DNA of 64,000 nucleotides from positions 19,282,001 through 19,346,000 of the forward strand of contig OY540810.1 in assembly GCA_961205875.1 (NCBI GenBank), read 5' to 3'. Shown here one piece after another: positions 45,564 through 57,505 of this stretch; position 1 is the stretch's first letter; each line of letters opens with the position of its first letter. Origin of the DNA: Sialis fuliginosa (taxonomy: Eukaryota; Arthropoda; Insecta; Megaloptera; Sialidae). The notes beneath the pieces were generated by a model. That model was not told the origin of the DNA. It did no database searches and saw only the letters and a program-made list of their open reading frames with translations. Both the position numbers and the translations under genes were made by a program.

Positions 45564-46695
45564 TGATACGTTACTCGCGTATACCTTATTTCGTATTTCG
45601 TGCAAAGTGCATTTTTGTACATGTCTCGACAAAGGACGGGATCGCCCGAGCTGTTTGTCGGATGCCGCCAAGGTGATGAATCCACCCTTGCCGGTGGAAC
45701 CCGAACGGTGCACGCGCTGAATAGGTACCCCCCACCTTCAACCAACCACACTCAGAAACGGGTATATAAGACGGAAATAATTCTGTAGAAATCAGTCTCC
45801 TTCGGGAGGACTCAACTGACGATCATTAGCCACTACGTGGCGCCCTTGCTGCGAACGCCCCAGTACTGCTGTCTTACTGCACATTGTGGTCGTTACCAGC
45901 GCTGTTGATATTTAGCCACTACGTGGCGCCCTTGCTGCTAACGCCCCAGTACTGCTGTCTTACTGCACATTGTGGTCGTTACCAGCGCTGTTGATATTTA
46001 GCCACTACGTGGCGCCCTTGCTGCTAACGCCCCAGTACTGCTGTCTTACTGCACATTGTGGTCGTTACCAGCGCTGTTGATATTTAGCCACTACGTGGCG
46101 CCCTTGCTGCTAACGCCCCAGTACTGCTGTCTTACTGCACATTGTGGTCGTTACCAGCGCTGTTGATATTTAGCCACTACGTGGCGCCCTTGCTGCTAAC
46201 GCCCCAGTACTGCTGTCTTTACTGCACATTGTGGTCGTTACCAGTCACTGTGATATCCATAAAACTTTCCTGGTGGGTTTCCGACACCAGGCTACGCCGC
46301 TCACGGAAGTCACCACCAGGTCAGCTCCTGCCGTCTCCTACGACGCCCGCATCGCCGCCCTCGGACGCTATCTCCAGGTCTGCCCTCGGACATCGCCTCC
46401 AGGCCCGCCTTCGAACGTCGCGTCCTGACCCGCTCACCACGCCGACGCCCCCGCCGTCGCGCACGCCGCCCTGGCTTTCGCGGTCACCACTCCTGTGACC
46501 CCTCTACGCGACGCCCCGCTGTCGCCATCTCAACCGCATCCCGGACGCTGACAACCCCGTATACTATACTAAACTATACAATAACTTAACAAACATTATT
46601 GTAATTTCACATTGTTATTGTTCTAAATAAAATAAGAATAAAAACCTCATCTGTCTCTCTCTCACAACATACCCAACCGAACCCGAATCGTATCA
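45564..46695 (+). repeat. 3' LTR (1132 bp)
   Basis: The same sequence as the 5' LTR except for 172 extra bases, exactly two more 86-bp tandem units (units at 45827, 45913, 45999, 46085 and 46171). It carries the same TATA box, initiator, hairpin and poly(A) signals. Confidence 0.92.
45827..46256 (+). repeat. 86-bp tandem repeat array, 5 units (3' LTR)
   Basis: Same unit as in the 5' LTR. The first and last units carry the same diagnostic variants as the first and last units there, so the extra two copies are internal units. Confidence 0.92.
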
Positions 46696-46699
46696 CAAT

Positions 46700-47540
46700 T
46701 ATTAATGCAAACCGGATATTTATATATACACATATCAGATGAACTATGATTGTATCCTGTGATTCAAGCTTATGTCATATTTTAAATTGATAATATAATA
46801 CCAGTATTACAAATTAAAATAAACATGTATTAAAAATCACAATTACTAAATAAAACTTTATATATTAATTGATTCCCTGATGCTTGGTATTTTAAAGAAT
46901 TTGATCTGGGTAGAAATTAAATTAATCAAATCCATAAACAACATCGCACGTCATAGAAAATTTTGGTTTGGTTTTGGTAGAGACGAAATTCGCTGTAATT
47001 AGAACAAAAAATACATACATATATCGTCACCTGAATATTTGTTTGTTACAAGTTCACAAAATTAGTTTTGTGGTAAATGAAAGTTTGAACAGTAAATATT
47101 GTATGAAGCCTAAGTTTACTTTTAGTTGTGATTTTAATAGAGGAAGTTGTTTATTTTTTATTTGAAATTAATTTTATCTACTTCATCTCAATATTTTTCA
47201 AAAATGGACTAACAAATAAATATTCATGTTGGCGGGATTAATCTCGTATTACGTTTAATTATTGAGTCATGTCGCAGCTAGAAATCATTATTGGAAATTT
47301 ATAATATATAAACAAATATCTGGACAAATCTGCTTCAGTAACGTATCAGTAGCTGACTAAATAAAAATTACTAAACATCTTAATAATTACACAGTTTTAT
47401 TTATGATTATTTTAAGAGCTTTTTTCAATGCGATTGTTTAATTTATTTATAATATTTAACGTTGTCATGTAGTCGATAAAAATAATAATAATTATTATTA
47501 TAAATAATGCACTGATAAACTACAAACTTTGAGCATTAAA
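46700..47540. other. Gene-free AT-rich stretch
   Basis: No supported exon; the 65-codon frame at 46968-47165 is AT-biased noise. Confidence 0.45.
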
Positions 47541-47543
47541 TTT

Positions 47544-48472
47544 TATACAGGGTGTTCCAGCTCGAAGGATCAGTAAAATTTTTCTTCGAGCTCAATACGA
47601 TTTTTTATGTTTTTTTTGCCCTGCATTTCAATGTAGATATACATATTTTGTGACGTTTAACACTTTTTACGCGTCGTTGTAAAGTTGATTTTTTTTGTTG
47701 AAGACAGTAACTGTCCCAATATAATTTTTAATGTCCGGTATTATAAAGGAACTAGCAAATTTGTTAGCTAGCAAGCACTGTGATAGTATCTATGGATTAG
47801 CTATGAAATTTAGAGCAGTGATTCTTCAACGTAACACAGTTGGCGACTCTGTCCGTACAAAATAATTTTCATAATATCGCCACTGTTTTAATACCATTGG
47901 TGTTTACATATCACGCGTGCGCGAAAATTGTCAAACATTTAATGAAATTAAAGGAGAACTGTCAGATAGGTTAGAAACCTCATTTTAAAGTGCTTGTTAG
48001 CTAGCAAAATTTGCCAGCTCCTTTATAATACCGGACATAAATCGAGCTATTCAAATTGGAAATATATAAAAAATATAAGAGTTCGATATTAGAACAGTTG
48101 TATTCAATAAAAACTGTCCTGCAATGTGTAAAGAGTGAGTCTTGACCGCTTTTAAATTGATGGATCTCTTTTGTAATTTTCATGAACTCATGTTACTAAT
48201 GAAACATGCACCTTTTTATTAAATCAATTTAATTACCGAAGTCCGCAAATATAGTTTTTTATTTTTATTATAGGACATTTAATTAAACAAGTGTCCAACA
48301 CTAAGGTACAATTCAAGACTGATGCCAGTACCTTAGTGTAGTTTAAAAAAATACGGTTATACCTTTTGACGGCCTTGTTATTAACGTAAAAAAAATATCC
48401 ATATCTACCATCAAAAATTTAGCCGTATTTGAAAAAAATTCCTAGTTCTTCGAAACTGGGACACCCTGTATA
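47544..48472. mobile_element. TIR element (TATACAGGGTGTTCCAG ends) split by a MITE
   Basis: TATACAGGGTGTTCCAG is mirrored by CTGGGACACCCTGTATA at the other end, and CTCGAAGGA / TTCTTCGAA extends the pairing. A related repeat at 22601-23060 has CCCAATAT running straight into CGAGCTGTTCAAATC, whereas here these words are separated by the MITE at 47732-48037. No transposase. Confidence 0.75.
47732..48037. mobile_element. MITE family 1 copy nested in the TIR element
   Basis: It begins TGTCCGGTATTATAAAGGA and ends TCCTTTATAATACCGGACA, flanked by TAA at 47729-47731 and 48038-48040. It is about 25 bp shorter than the copies at 783 and 39557 because of internal deletions. Confidence 0.88.
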
Positions 48473-48479
48473 ACTTCTG

Positions 48480-48834
48480 ATTTCTGGAAGCAGATATTCG
48501 ATTAAAATAAAACAAATATAATATTACGTAAATTCTTATCTGATATTCAAATTTTAATAGAGCAATTGTTCTTCAAATTAACAGTATTTTTATGATCATT
48601 TTTATGTACCAAAGTCAGGACCGTATCAGGAAATTTTTGGTTTTAATGAAATAAAATTCACAAATTAGATAATCAGTTGAGACCGATTATAATTTTTTTA
48701 AATAATTATAAATTATAGGTTAACAATTATTTAACGTATAATGTTGTTATTCATTTACAAAAGGGAAGATAAAACACTACAATTAATTATGGTTATAATT
48801 TTTATATTTTTAAGTTTTTATAATACATATATAT
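48480..48834. other. Gene-free AT-rich stretch
   Basis: Nothing recognised. Confidence 0.45.
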
Positions 48835-51800
48835 AGTCCAGGCAACGTAGAATTTTTTACTGGTGTAAAATTAGGAAAAATGTATGAGGTGCCAAATTTA
48901 AACAGTGGTTAGAACATGTCCAGATGTATATTTCCTGAAAACTCCCTAGCAAAATTTGCTCCGGAACACCCTCAACCAAGGGCCCAAAGTTTTGTTTTAC
49001 AAGGATTTTGTAAACACTCTGTATCTAAGGAACGGAATGTTCAATCAACCCCGTCTTTCGCATTTTAAACAGATAATTAAATTATCTACAACCTTTTTTA
49101 TTATTATTTTAACCAAAAATAATTGTATACCTTTCAAAATGGTGGTCAAACTAAAAATTTTACTTTAAAAATGTAAAATTTTGAGTTCGACAGCCTTTTT
49201 GATAGGTATAAAGTTATTTATGACCAAGAATGTGTTATAATTGATTGTAGTACATTTAATTGTCTTTTAAAAAAAATAAAAATGGGGTAAATCGGACTTT
49301 TAGTTCACTAGATATAGTCATTTTACGAAAGCATTGCAATGTCTAAATACGTTACGGTAAATATGTTCATACATACTTGGATTCGAGTCTTGTGTTTGGC
49401 GATATGGTACACTGAAATTACTAATCTCATAAACTTCGGAAAGGTCTGATGTTCTTCATAAAGTCTAGTATTAAGATTTATTTTAAATTAGTCCAATATT
49501 AGGTTTTGTTTGTATTTATTCTTCCAGTACGTAATAAAGGAATATGTTAAATGTATAAAGGTACATAAAAATTACATTTTTACATTACAATAAAATTTTG
49601 AAGTTTAGGATAATGTATGAGGCATAAAATTATTAGAGCAATTAGAAATTAACGAGATGTATATTTCTTGAAAACTCCCAAAAAAAGTAGGGCCCGGAAC
49701 ACCCTCAACCAAGGGCCTAAAGTTTTGTTTAACAAGGATTTTGTAAACACACTATATCTAATGAACGGAATGTTCGATCTACCCCATCATTCGCATTTCA
49801 AACAGATAATAAAATTTTCTACAACCTTTTTTATTATTATTTTAACCAAAAATAATTGTAAACCTTTCAAAATGGCGGTCAAACTAAAAATTCTAATTTT
49901 AAAATGATTTTTTTTTAGTTAGGCAGCCATTTTGAATAACATAAAATCATTTTTGTTAAAACAGTCTTACTGTATATTGTTGCACATTTAATTATCTATC
50001 CAAAACATGAAATATGGTGTTAATCTGATTTTCAGATCATTAGTTATAGTAATTTTACGAAACCATTATAATATCTTACATACTTGTGTTTGTGTCTTGT
50101 GTTTGACGACATGGTACACCGAAATTATTAACCTCATAAACTTCGAAAAAGTCTAAAAATGTTCTTCATAAGGTCTAGTATTAAGATTTATTTTAAATTA
50201 GCTCAATAATAGATTTTGTTCGTATTTATTCTTCCAGTACGTAATATAGGAAGATGTTAAATGTATAGGTACATAAATATTGAACTCTTAGTTCACTAGA
50301 TATATTCTTTCTACGAAACCATTATTTTATCTTATATACTTGTGTCTATGTCTCATATTTGACAACATGGTACACTGATATTATCAAACTCATAAACTTA
50401 GGAAATATCAGAAAATGTTCCTCATAGAGTCTAGTGTCACGATTTATTTTAAATTAGTTGAATAATATTAAATTTTTATGTACCTATAAATGTTGTATAT
50501 TTATAATTTCCATTTGAAAGAATAAATGCAATCAAAACAATAAGATAAAATAATGGTTTCGTAGACAGAATATATCTAGTGAACTAAGAGTTCGATTAAC
50601 CCCATTTTTAATTTTTCGGAGAGACAATTTAATGCACTACAATCAATTATGACACATTTATGCTCATAAATAACTGTTTACCTATCAAAAATGCTCTCGA
50701 ACTCAAAAACACATTATTTTTAAAGTAATTTTTTTTGTTTAACCGTTATTTTGTAAGGTATACAATTATGTTCGATTAAAATAATAATAAAATAAGTTGT
50801 AGACAATTTTATTATCTGTTTGAAATGCGAAAAACGGGGTAGATTGAACATTCCGTTCATTAGATATAGTGTGTTTACAAAATCCTTATAAAAAAAAAAC
50901 TTTAGGCTCTTCGTTGAGGGTCTTCCGGGCTAAACTTTGCAAGGGAGTTTTCAGGAAATACACATCTTGGTATGTTTTAACCACTGGCTAAATTTAGTAC
51001 CTCATACATTATCCTAAAATTCAAAATTTTATTGTAATGTAAAATAGCAATATTTATGTACCTATACATTTAACATCTTCCTATATTACGTACTGGAAGA
51101 ATAAATACGAACAAAATCTATTATTGAGCTAATTTAAAATAAATCTTAATACTAGACCTTATGAAGAACATTTTTAGACTTTTTCGAAGTTTATGAGGTT
51201 AATAATTTCGGTGTACCATGTCGTCAAACACAAGACACAAACACAAGTATGTAAGATATTATAATGGTTTCGTAAAATTACTATAACTAATGATCTGAAA
51301 ATCAGATTAACACCATATTTCATGTTTTGGATAGATAATTAAATGTGCAACAATATACAGTAAGACTGTTTTAACAAAAATGATTTTATGTTATTCAAAA
51401 TGGCTGCCTAACTAAAAAAAAATCATTTTAAAATTAGAATTTTTAGTTTGACCGCCATTTTGAAAGGTTTACAATTATTTTTGGTTAAAATAATAATAAA
51501 AAAGGTTGTAGAAAATTTTATTATCTGTTTGAAATGCGAATGATGGGGTAGATCGAACATTCCGTTCATTAGATATAGTGTGTTTACAAAATCCTTGTTA
51601 AACAAAACTTTAGGCCCTTGGTTGAGGGTGTTCCGGGCCCTACTTTTTTTGGGAGTTTTCAAGAAATATACATCTCGTTAATTTCTAATTGCTCTAATAA
51701 TTTTATGCCTCATACATTATCCTAAACTTCAAAATTTTATTGTAATGTAAAAATGTAATTTTTATGTACCTTTATACATTTAACATATTCCTTTATTACG

Positions 51801-52486
51801 TACTGGAAGAATAAATACAAACAAAACCTAATATTGGACTAATTTAAAATAAATCTTAATACTAGACTTTATGAAGAACATTTTCAGACCTTTCCGAAGT
51901 TTATGAGATTAGTAATTTCAGTGTACCATATCGCCAAACACAAGACTCGAATCCAAGTATGTATGAACATATTTACCGTAACGTATTTAGACATTGCAAT
52001 GCTTTCGTAAAATGACTATATCTAGTGAACTAAAAGTCCGATTTACCCCATTTTTATTTTTTTTAAAAGACAATTAAATGTACTACAATCAATTATAACA
52101 CATTCTTGGTCATAAATAACTTTATACCTATCAAAAAGGCTGTCGAACTCAAAATTTTACATTTTTAAAGTAAAATTTTTAGTTTGACCACCATTTTGAA
52201 AGGTATACAATTATTTTTGGTTAAAATAATAATAAAAAAGGTTGTAGATAATTTAATTATCTGTTTAAAATGCGAAAGACGGGGTTGATTGAACATTCCG
52301 TTCCTTAGATACAGAGTGTTTACAAAATCCTTGTAAAACAAAACTTTGGGCCCTTGGTTGAGGGTGTTCCGGAGCAAATTTTGCTAGGGAGTTTTCAGGA
52401 AATATACATCTGGACATGTTCTAACCACTGTTTAAATTTGGCACCTCATACATTTTCCTTGTATTTTTTCCTTTATTTCCTGGGCT
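48835..52486. mobile_element. Giant palindromic (foldback) element made of tandem units
   Basis: Left arm about 48835-50280 and right arm about 51050-52486 are inverted copies centred near 50665. They appear almost identical: the 70- and 79-codon frames in the left arm recur exactly in the right arm on the opposite strand. Each arm has diverged tandem units of about 0.7 kb, recognised by TGTATGAGG, GATGTATATTTC and CCGGAACACCCTCAACC-type blocks at about 48881 and 49614, and in inverse at 51001, 51708 and 52444. The centre (50284-50592) is a second inverted repeat (GAACTCTTAGTTCACTAG / CTAGTGAACTAAGAGTTC). Terminal bases AGnCCAGG / CCTGGnCT. No recognised protein domain; the frames lie in the repeated arms. 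Confidence 0.88.
50284..50592. repeat. Inner inverted repeat of the giant palindrome
   Basis: GAACTCTTAGTTCACTAG, TTCTACGAAACCATTATTTT-like left arm and TAAGATAAAATAATGGTTTC, CTAGTGAACTAAGAGTTC right arm mirror each other over about 55 bp, with a 200-bp interior. Confidence 0.75.
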
Positions 52487-52489
52487 AAT

Positions 52490-53258
52490 ACTGGAATCTT
52501 TGTTAAATAATCAATCCATCCAATTGAATAATATGATTAATAAAAAAAAATTATCACGACCCTAAATAATTACTTATATAGATAGTTACTTTTATAAACG
52601 CTTATTTGTTAAAAATGTAAATACTTATGATATCTGGACACTGTTATGTACTAATGCAGTGTTGACCAAAGTGTGTTACGCATACCTCTATAGTGTCAGC
52701 CACTCTAGAGGTATGCGACGGTTTTTTTTTTCATTTAAATTACGTTAGGCGTATTTGTTTTTTTATATGAAAAATAACTTTAAAATGCAATATGTAATGC
52801 ATTTTTCTAAAATTTTCCCGATCCCCCTCCGAATCTGTCCCTAAGGGTACGTCGGTAACACTTAACTTTCAAAATAGGTACTGTGTTTCTAATTTTGATA
52901 ATGCACTAATGTATCAACACTATCAACCCACACACAGCACATTTCGAGATATCAACATTTTTGATACGCGCAAAAAAAACGTTGTGATTTTATTACATTT
53001 TTTTTGTTGGAAAAAAGTAATTTAGCGTTTGGTTGATTAATAAGATTCATCTTCCATTAAAATCTGAAAATCATTGTTTTTTATGTAAGCATTCTCTCTT
53101 CAACCAAATTTCAAAGAGTTTTTTGCAGTACCTAAATATTTTTGTTAAATTATAATTTAAATAAAACTTCAATAGCCATAAGCTATTTTCTAAAATGTAA
53201 ACTTTATTTTAAATGAAACACAATAGTATTTTTGTAAGTTGATACAACATACATAGGC
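52490..53258. other. Gene-free stretch with a hAT-like hairpin end
   Basis: TGCAGTGTTGACCAAAGTGTG at 52657, followed by GCATACCTCTATAGTG and CACTCTAGAGGTATGC, forms a hairpin typical of a hAT-type terminus. The rest is unremarkable. Confidence 0.45.
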
Positions 53259-53261
53259 AGT

Positions 53262-53780
53262 CGCGTAGCAAGAAAAAAATTCGAGGGGGGGGGATAAATA
53301 CACATGAACTAAATTTTTTGAAAGTATTTTGAACTGATGTTTTCTCAAAACATACTATACGTTTTTTTAGAACACTGATTTTGAGTACCAGTTCATCTTA
53401 TATCCGGTATTATAAAGCTCGCAAAATTTGCTAGCTTGCAAGCCCTCTCAAATGGGGTATTAATTCTGTACTAGTATCTATGGATTAGCTATGGAATTTA
53501 GAGCAGTAATACTTTAACTAATTGTAACACAGTTGGCGAATTTGACCGTACAAAATAATTTTCATAATATCACCACTGTTTTGATACCATTGGTGCTTAC
53601 CTACAACGCATGCGCGAAACTTGTCAAAGTCTTCAACAAACTCCAAGAGAACTGTCATATAAGTTTGATATCTCATTTGGGTGCTTGCAAGCTAGCAAAT
53701 GTGCAAGCTCCTTTATAATACCGGTCCTGAATATTTGGGGGCAGGAAGGTTCGTCCCCCCCCCTCATTACTACACCACTG
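53262..53780. mobile_element. CAGTnGCGTAG-type element with nested MITE
   Basis: The left GCAGTCGCGTAGCAAG, followed by a G run (GAGGGGGGGGGA), is balanced on the right by a C run and CTACACCACTG. This bracket resembles the CAGTGGCGTAG family of termini. Inside lies a MITE family 1 copy at 53401-53727. Confidence 0.6.
53401..53727. mobile_element. MITE family 1 copy (degraded ends)
   Basis: TATCCGGTATTATAAAG at the left and CCTTTATAATACCGG at the right. The first bases (TATCC for TGTCC) and the last (TCC for ACA) have decayed. The interior matches the 39557-39887 copy closely. Confidence 0.78.
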
Positions 53781-53784
53781 TACA

Positions 53785-54970
53785 TAGTTATCCATCAGTA
53801 ATAATAGTATTTACTCGTAACTAATGACGAATCATTTATAAATATTTTAATTTATAAATTGTTAAACAATAATTTGAAGTCAAAAATTTAAAAATGAAAA
53901 CCAATATGAAACGGTATTTGCAGTCTTACTACAAATAAATGAAGCGATATAAATAAGTAGGTATAATATAATTGCTATCAGCTGACGTTATATTATCTTT
54001 ATTTATCAGGGTCATACTGGCAACACGTAACCAAGTCTATAAAGAGTCTAAACACATTTGTTCACTTCAGTTAGTTGGATTAACTCATCGGAACAACTTC
54101 GTTGTTGTGAATTAAATTCAAATAAAAATGGCTATATTTTTATGATTGTGAGAATAACTGTATAGAACTTTGTAATTATGAAAGTTATTAATAATATAAA
54201 TATTATAGTGCTTATCGGTTTTGTGAAATGCAAAGAAAAGTTTTATTATTGTATAAGTATTATACGAATATGGTATGTGTTATTACTTATTGGATTATTG
54301 TTTAAGTATTAATTAATTAAATTTAATATCATATTATCATACAAACATACTGTTAAAATGTAATTATTTATAATATGTAGATACTGTTGTTTATGAAAAA
54401 GTAGAATATTCTAGTTATGTCTATTTCTCTTTATGTAAATTTCATATGTTTATATAATACATTTGTTTTGTAAAACTTATTAATATCAACAAAAGTGAAT
54501 GCCAAGGGGTACAGTTAATTATGTATTTATATTAAATTTTTAATACAAAATAAATGTATATTCTATTCATATCGTTACACTATAAGAACTGTCATAAACA
54601 ATGAGTACATTTATTTATTTTTATATTTTTAATTTTAGGTATATAATAATTAAAAACTAGTTGGATTGCTTAAATTGTAACATCGTTTATCATAAAATGT
54701 CAAATATATTATTATAATAAACACTGATTAACAATTTTATAAACTTTTAGTCCAATCAAATTAAGAATATTTGTTATAATTCTCTAATGATATTATTCGG
54801 ATGCATGATCTCAGACTGAGAAATTTAATGACATCAGAACTTTTTTTGACAGTAGATTTATTAATTATACACATTCAGTCTAACCAGAATAAGCAATGAT
54901 AACGCAGAATCAATACTTTAGTTTTTAATAATTTTAAATGCACGTTATATTAAACTTCTTACTGAGAAAA
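53785..54970. other. Gene-free AT-rich stretch
   Basis: No exon or repeat recognised. Confidence 0.45.
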
Positions 54971-54977
54971 TAGATAT

Positions 54978-57047
54978 AGTGGAGTCATATAACCGATTTT
55001 TTTTTTTGAATAAAACAATCTTTCCCTACAGCGATTTTATGATTTTAAAATGTTCTAGGGATCAAGAGAAGTTCATAACTGAGTTTGTGGATTAATCCGT
55101 TTTCCGCGCGGTACTTTTTTCACGACTTTTCCGGAAATTCATCGATTTTTCCTGTTTGCGGTTCGATTTTTCGCGAATATCTCCGCTTCTACTTGATCAA
55201 TATCGACCAAAAAAAATAGGGTCACTCATAAGGAACCCCTCTATCGATCTGTGGGAGGCGGAATACTATAACTTAATTTCTAATCTCAAAAAAAATTACA
55301 AACTGCGCATATAACAGATTTTTCATTTTTTCTCAATTACTTTGCAACAAGTATGAATATTTTGATGAAAATAAATAAACATGTACCTCTTATGATACTT
55401 AATAAACCTACCAAGTTTGATTTCAAAATATTCAAAATTGCCGCTAAAATTTATATTTTCAAAAAAAAATTGATTGGCGCGCCATCTTTGGGCAAACCAT
55501 CGTAGAGCAATTTTTTTTATCTCAAATTGTAGGGTATTTTATGCCCTTTTAAATGATGTATATATACTTACCCATACATTCTGAAACAAAAAAGTTATTA
55601 AGATTTTTCTGAACTGATTTTTGCTTTTTCGGATTGTTGCCGTAAATACATTTTTCCTGCTTAACTTTCATTATTGTTCAAAACAAATTACAAAATTTAA
55701 AATCTAGTTAAAGATGAGTGTTTGAAACAAATTTAACATATTTTTGCTATATTAATTAGTAGGTCGCCCCAAAAATTCGGAAATTTTAAAATTTCACCCG
55801 CATAAATGAATCAGTTTTTGTTGTTGAAAATATATTTTATTTGAAATTTTATTTTTAGTAACGAGAAAATAAATTTAATTAAATTAAAAGTTATTTATTA
55901 GAACAACATAAAATTACAGACGAATACTCAAAATATATATTTTAACCAAGCCTCATTAGCTTAACAGTTATTTCTGAATCATCAGATTAATCAAAAATTT
56001 CAATTATTCATGTGTAATGAAGAATGAAGTCGTTTTTATATGGACCATCTTTTCCTGTAGGACTACCAAATGTAATAAATATCCATAAGCTAGCTCTCGT
56101 ACAAGTGAATCTGTTAGAAGACTTAATTTTTAATTTTTTTAACCTATTTCATTACTAAAAATAAAAATGTATGTATAATAATAAATGTAAAAATAAATGT
56201 ATGGAAATATATTTTTAACAACAAAAACTGATTTTAAAATTTCCGAATTTTTGGGGCGACCTACTAATTAATATAGCAAAAATATTTTAAATTTGTTTCA
56301 AACACTCATCTTTTAACTAGATTTTAAATTTTGTAATTTGTTTTGAACAATAATGAAAGTTAAGCAGGAAAAATGTATTTACGGCAATAATTCGAAAAAG
56401 CAAAAATCAGTTCAGAAAAATCTTAATAACTTTTTTGTTTCAGAATGTATGGGTAAGTATATATACATCATTTAAAAGGGCATAAAATACCCTACAATTT
56501 GAGATAAAAAAAATTGCTCTACGATGGTTTGCCCAAAGATGGCGCGCCAATCAATTTTTTTTTGAAAATATAAATTTTAGCGGCAATTTTGAATATTTTG
56601 AAATCAAACTTGGTAGGTTTATTAAGTATCATAAGAGGTACATGTTTATTTATTTTCATCAAAATATTCATACTTGTTGCAAAGTAATTGAGAAAAAATG
56701 AAAAATCTGTTATATGCGCAGTTTGTAATTTTTTTTGAGATTAGAAATTAAGTTATAGTATTCCGCCTCCCACAGATCGATAGAGGGGTTCCTTATGAGT
56801 GACCCTATTTTTTTTGGTCGATATTGATCAAGTAGAAGCGGAGATATTCGCGAAAAATCGAACCGCAAACAGGAAAAATCGATGAATTTCCGGAAAAGTC
56901 GTGAAAAAAGTACCGCGCGGAAAACGGATTAATCCACAAACTCAGTTATGAACTTCTCTTGATCCCTAGAACATTTTAAAATCATAAAATCGCTGTAGGG
57001 AGAGATTGTTTTATTCAAAAAAAAATTTCGGTTATATGACTCCACTA
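54978..57047. mobile_element. 2.07-kb palindromic element with near-identical arms
   Basis: TAGTGGAGTCATATAACCG and CGGTTATATGACTCCACTA are the ends; TA at each end could be the target duplication. Arms of about 860 bp (54978-55840 and about 56185-57047) show only a few differences, for example CGGATTGTTGCC versus CGAATTATTGCC. They contain GC-rich blocks (CCGCGCGGTACTTTTTTCACG, GGGAGGCGG) unlike the local AT-rich background. The central 340 bp is unique. No reading frame of note; the autonomous partner is not in this window. Confidence 0.88.
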
Positions 57048-57159
57048 ATATTTATAATAAATATTGTTATTAAATCAGAAATAATATATATTGTACAGTA
57101 TAATTTTATTCAAAACGTCGTTACTAATCAAGTAAAAGTATATGCAATTTTTGTAATGT

Positions 57160-57300
57160 AACGCGGTGGAACGGCGTTCCAGCACCTTTTTTCGTGACAT
57201 AAGAAAAGCACCTTAAAGTTTAATTTAAATGATATTTGAATATAATTTTCTTTAGTAAAAAACTTGACAAGAAGTGAGTTCCGGCACCTTTTTTTGTTTT
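57160..57300. repeat. Duplicated GTTCCnGCACCTTTTTT words
   Basis: GGCGTTCCAGCACCTTTTTTC and GAGTTCCGGCACCTTTTTTT occur about 100 bp apart in the same orientation. They resemble scraps of a DNA-element terminus. Confidence 0.35.
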
Positions 57301-57505
57301 AAAAAGTGTATGTATAGAGAAATTGTGTTTATTTACTTTGAAATTAGTCGCGATTTGCGATCAACTAAAATAAAACCTGTGATTGAGTTGTTGGCCACCC
57401 CTGTTTTGTTTTTTTTTTGTGTAGATTTAATTATTTACAAATACATATACAAAATAATTTATCAATCAGATTTAATAGTTTTTAAATCTATATTTGATCA
57501 ACTAG

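Larger units (their letters stand above)
43194..46699 (+). mobile_element. Gag-only LTR retrotransposon (Ty3/Gypsy-type gag)
   Basis: Direct LTRs at 43198-44157 and 45564-46695, each beginning TGATACG and ending CGTATCA, are flanked by a 4-bp CAAT duplication (43194-43197 and 46696-46699). Between them are a primer-binding-site-like sequence, one gag-like frame and a purine-rich tract. No protease, reverse transcriptase, RNase H or integrase is present in the 1.4-kb interior, so the element must rely on enzymes from elsewhere. The arrangement matches elements called TR-GAG or LARD-like in other organisms. The LTRs look identical outside a variable tandem array, so the insertion is probably recent. 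Confidence 0.92.

Noticed and set aside
43461..46256. 86-bp direct repeats considered as a CRISPR array
   Set aside because: Units abut without spacers and lie in an LTR of a eukaryotic element.
43604..46498. 118- and 65-codon frames repeated in both LTRs
   Set aside because: The frames are in the GC-rich LTR and are duplicated with it; no start context, no domain, overlapping frames.
48956..52377. 70- and 79-codon frames conserved between arms of the giant palindrome, considered as a real small protein
   Set aside because: Conservation is explained by near-identity of the arms at DNA level; the two frames are tandem-unit versions with low-complexity translation, so coding function is not supported.
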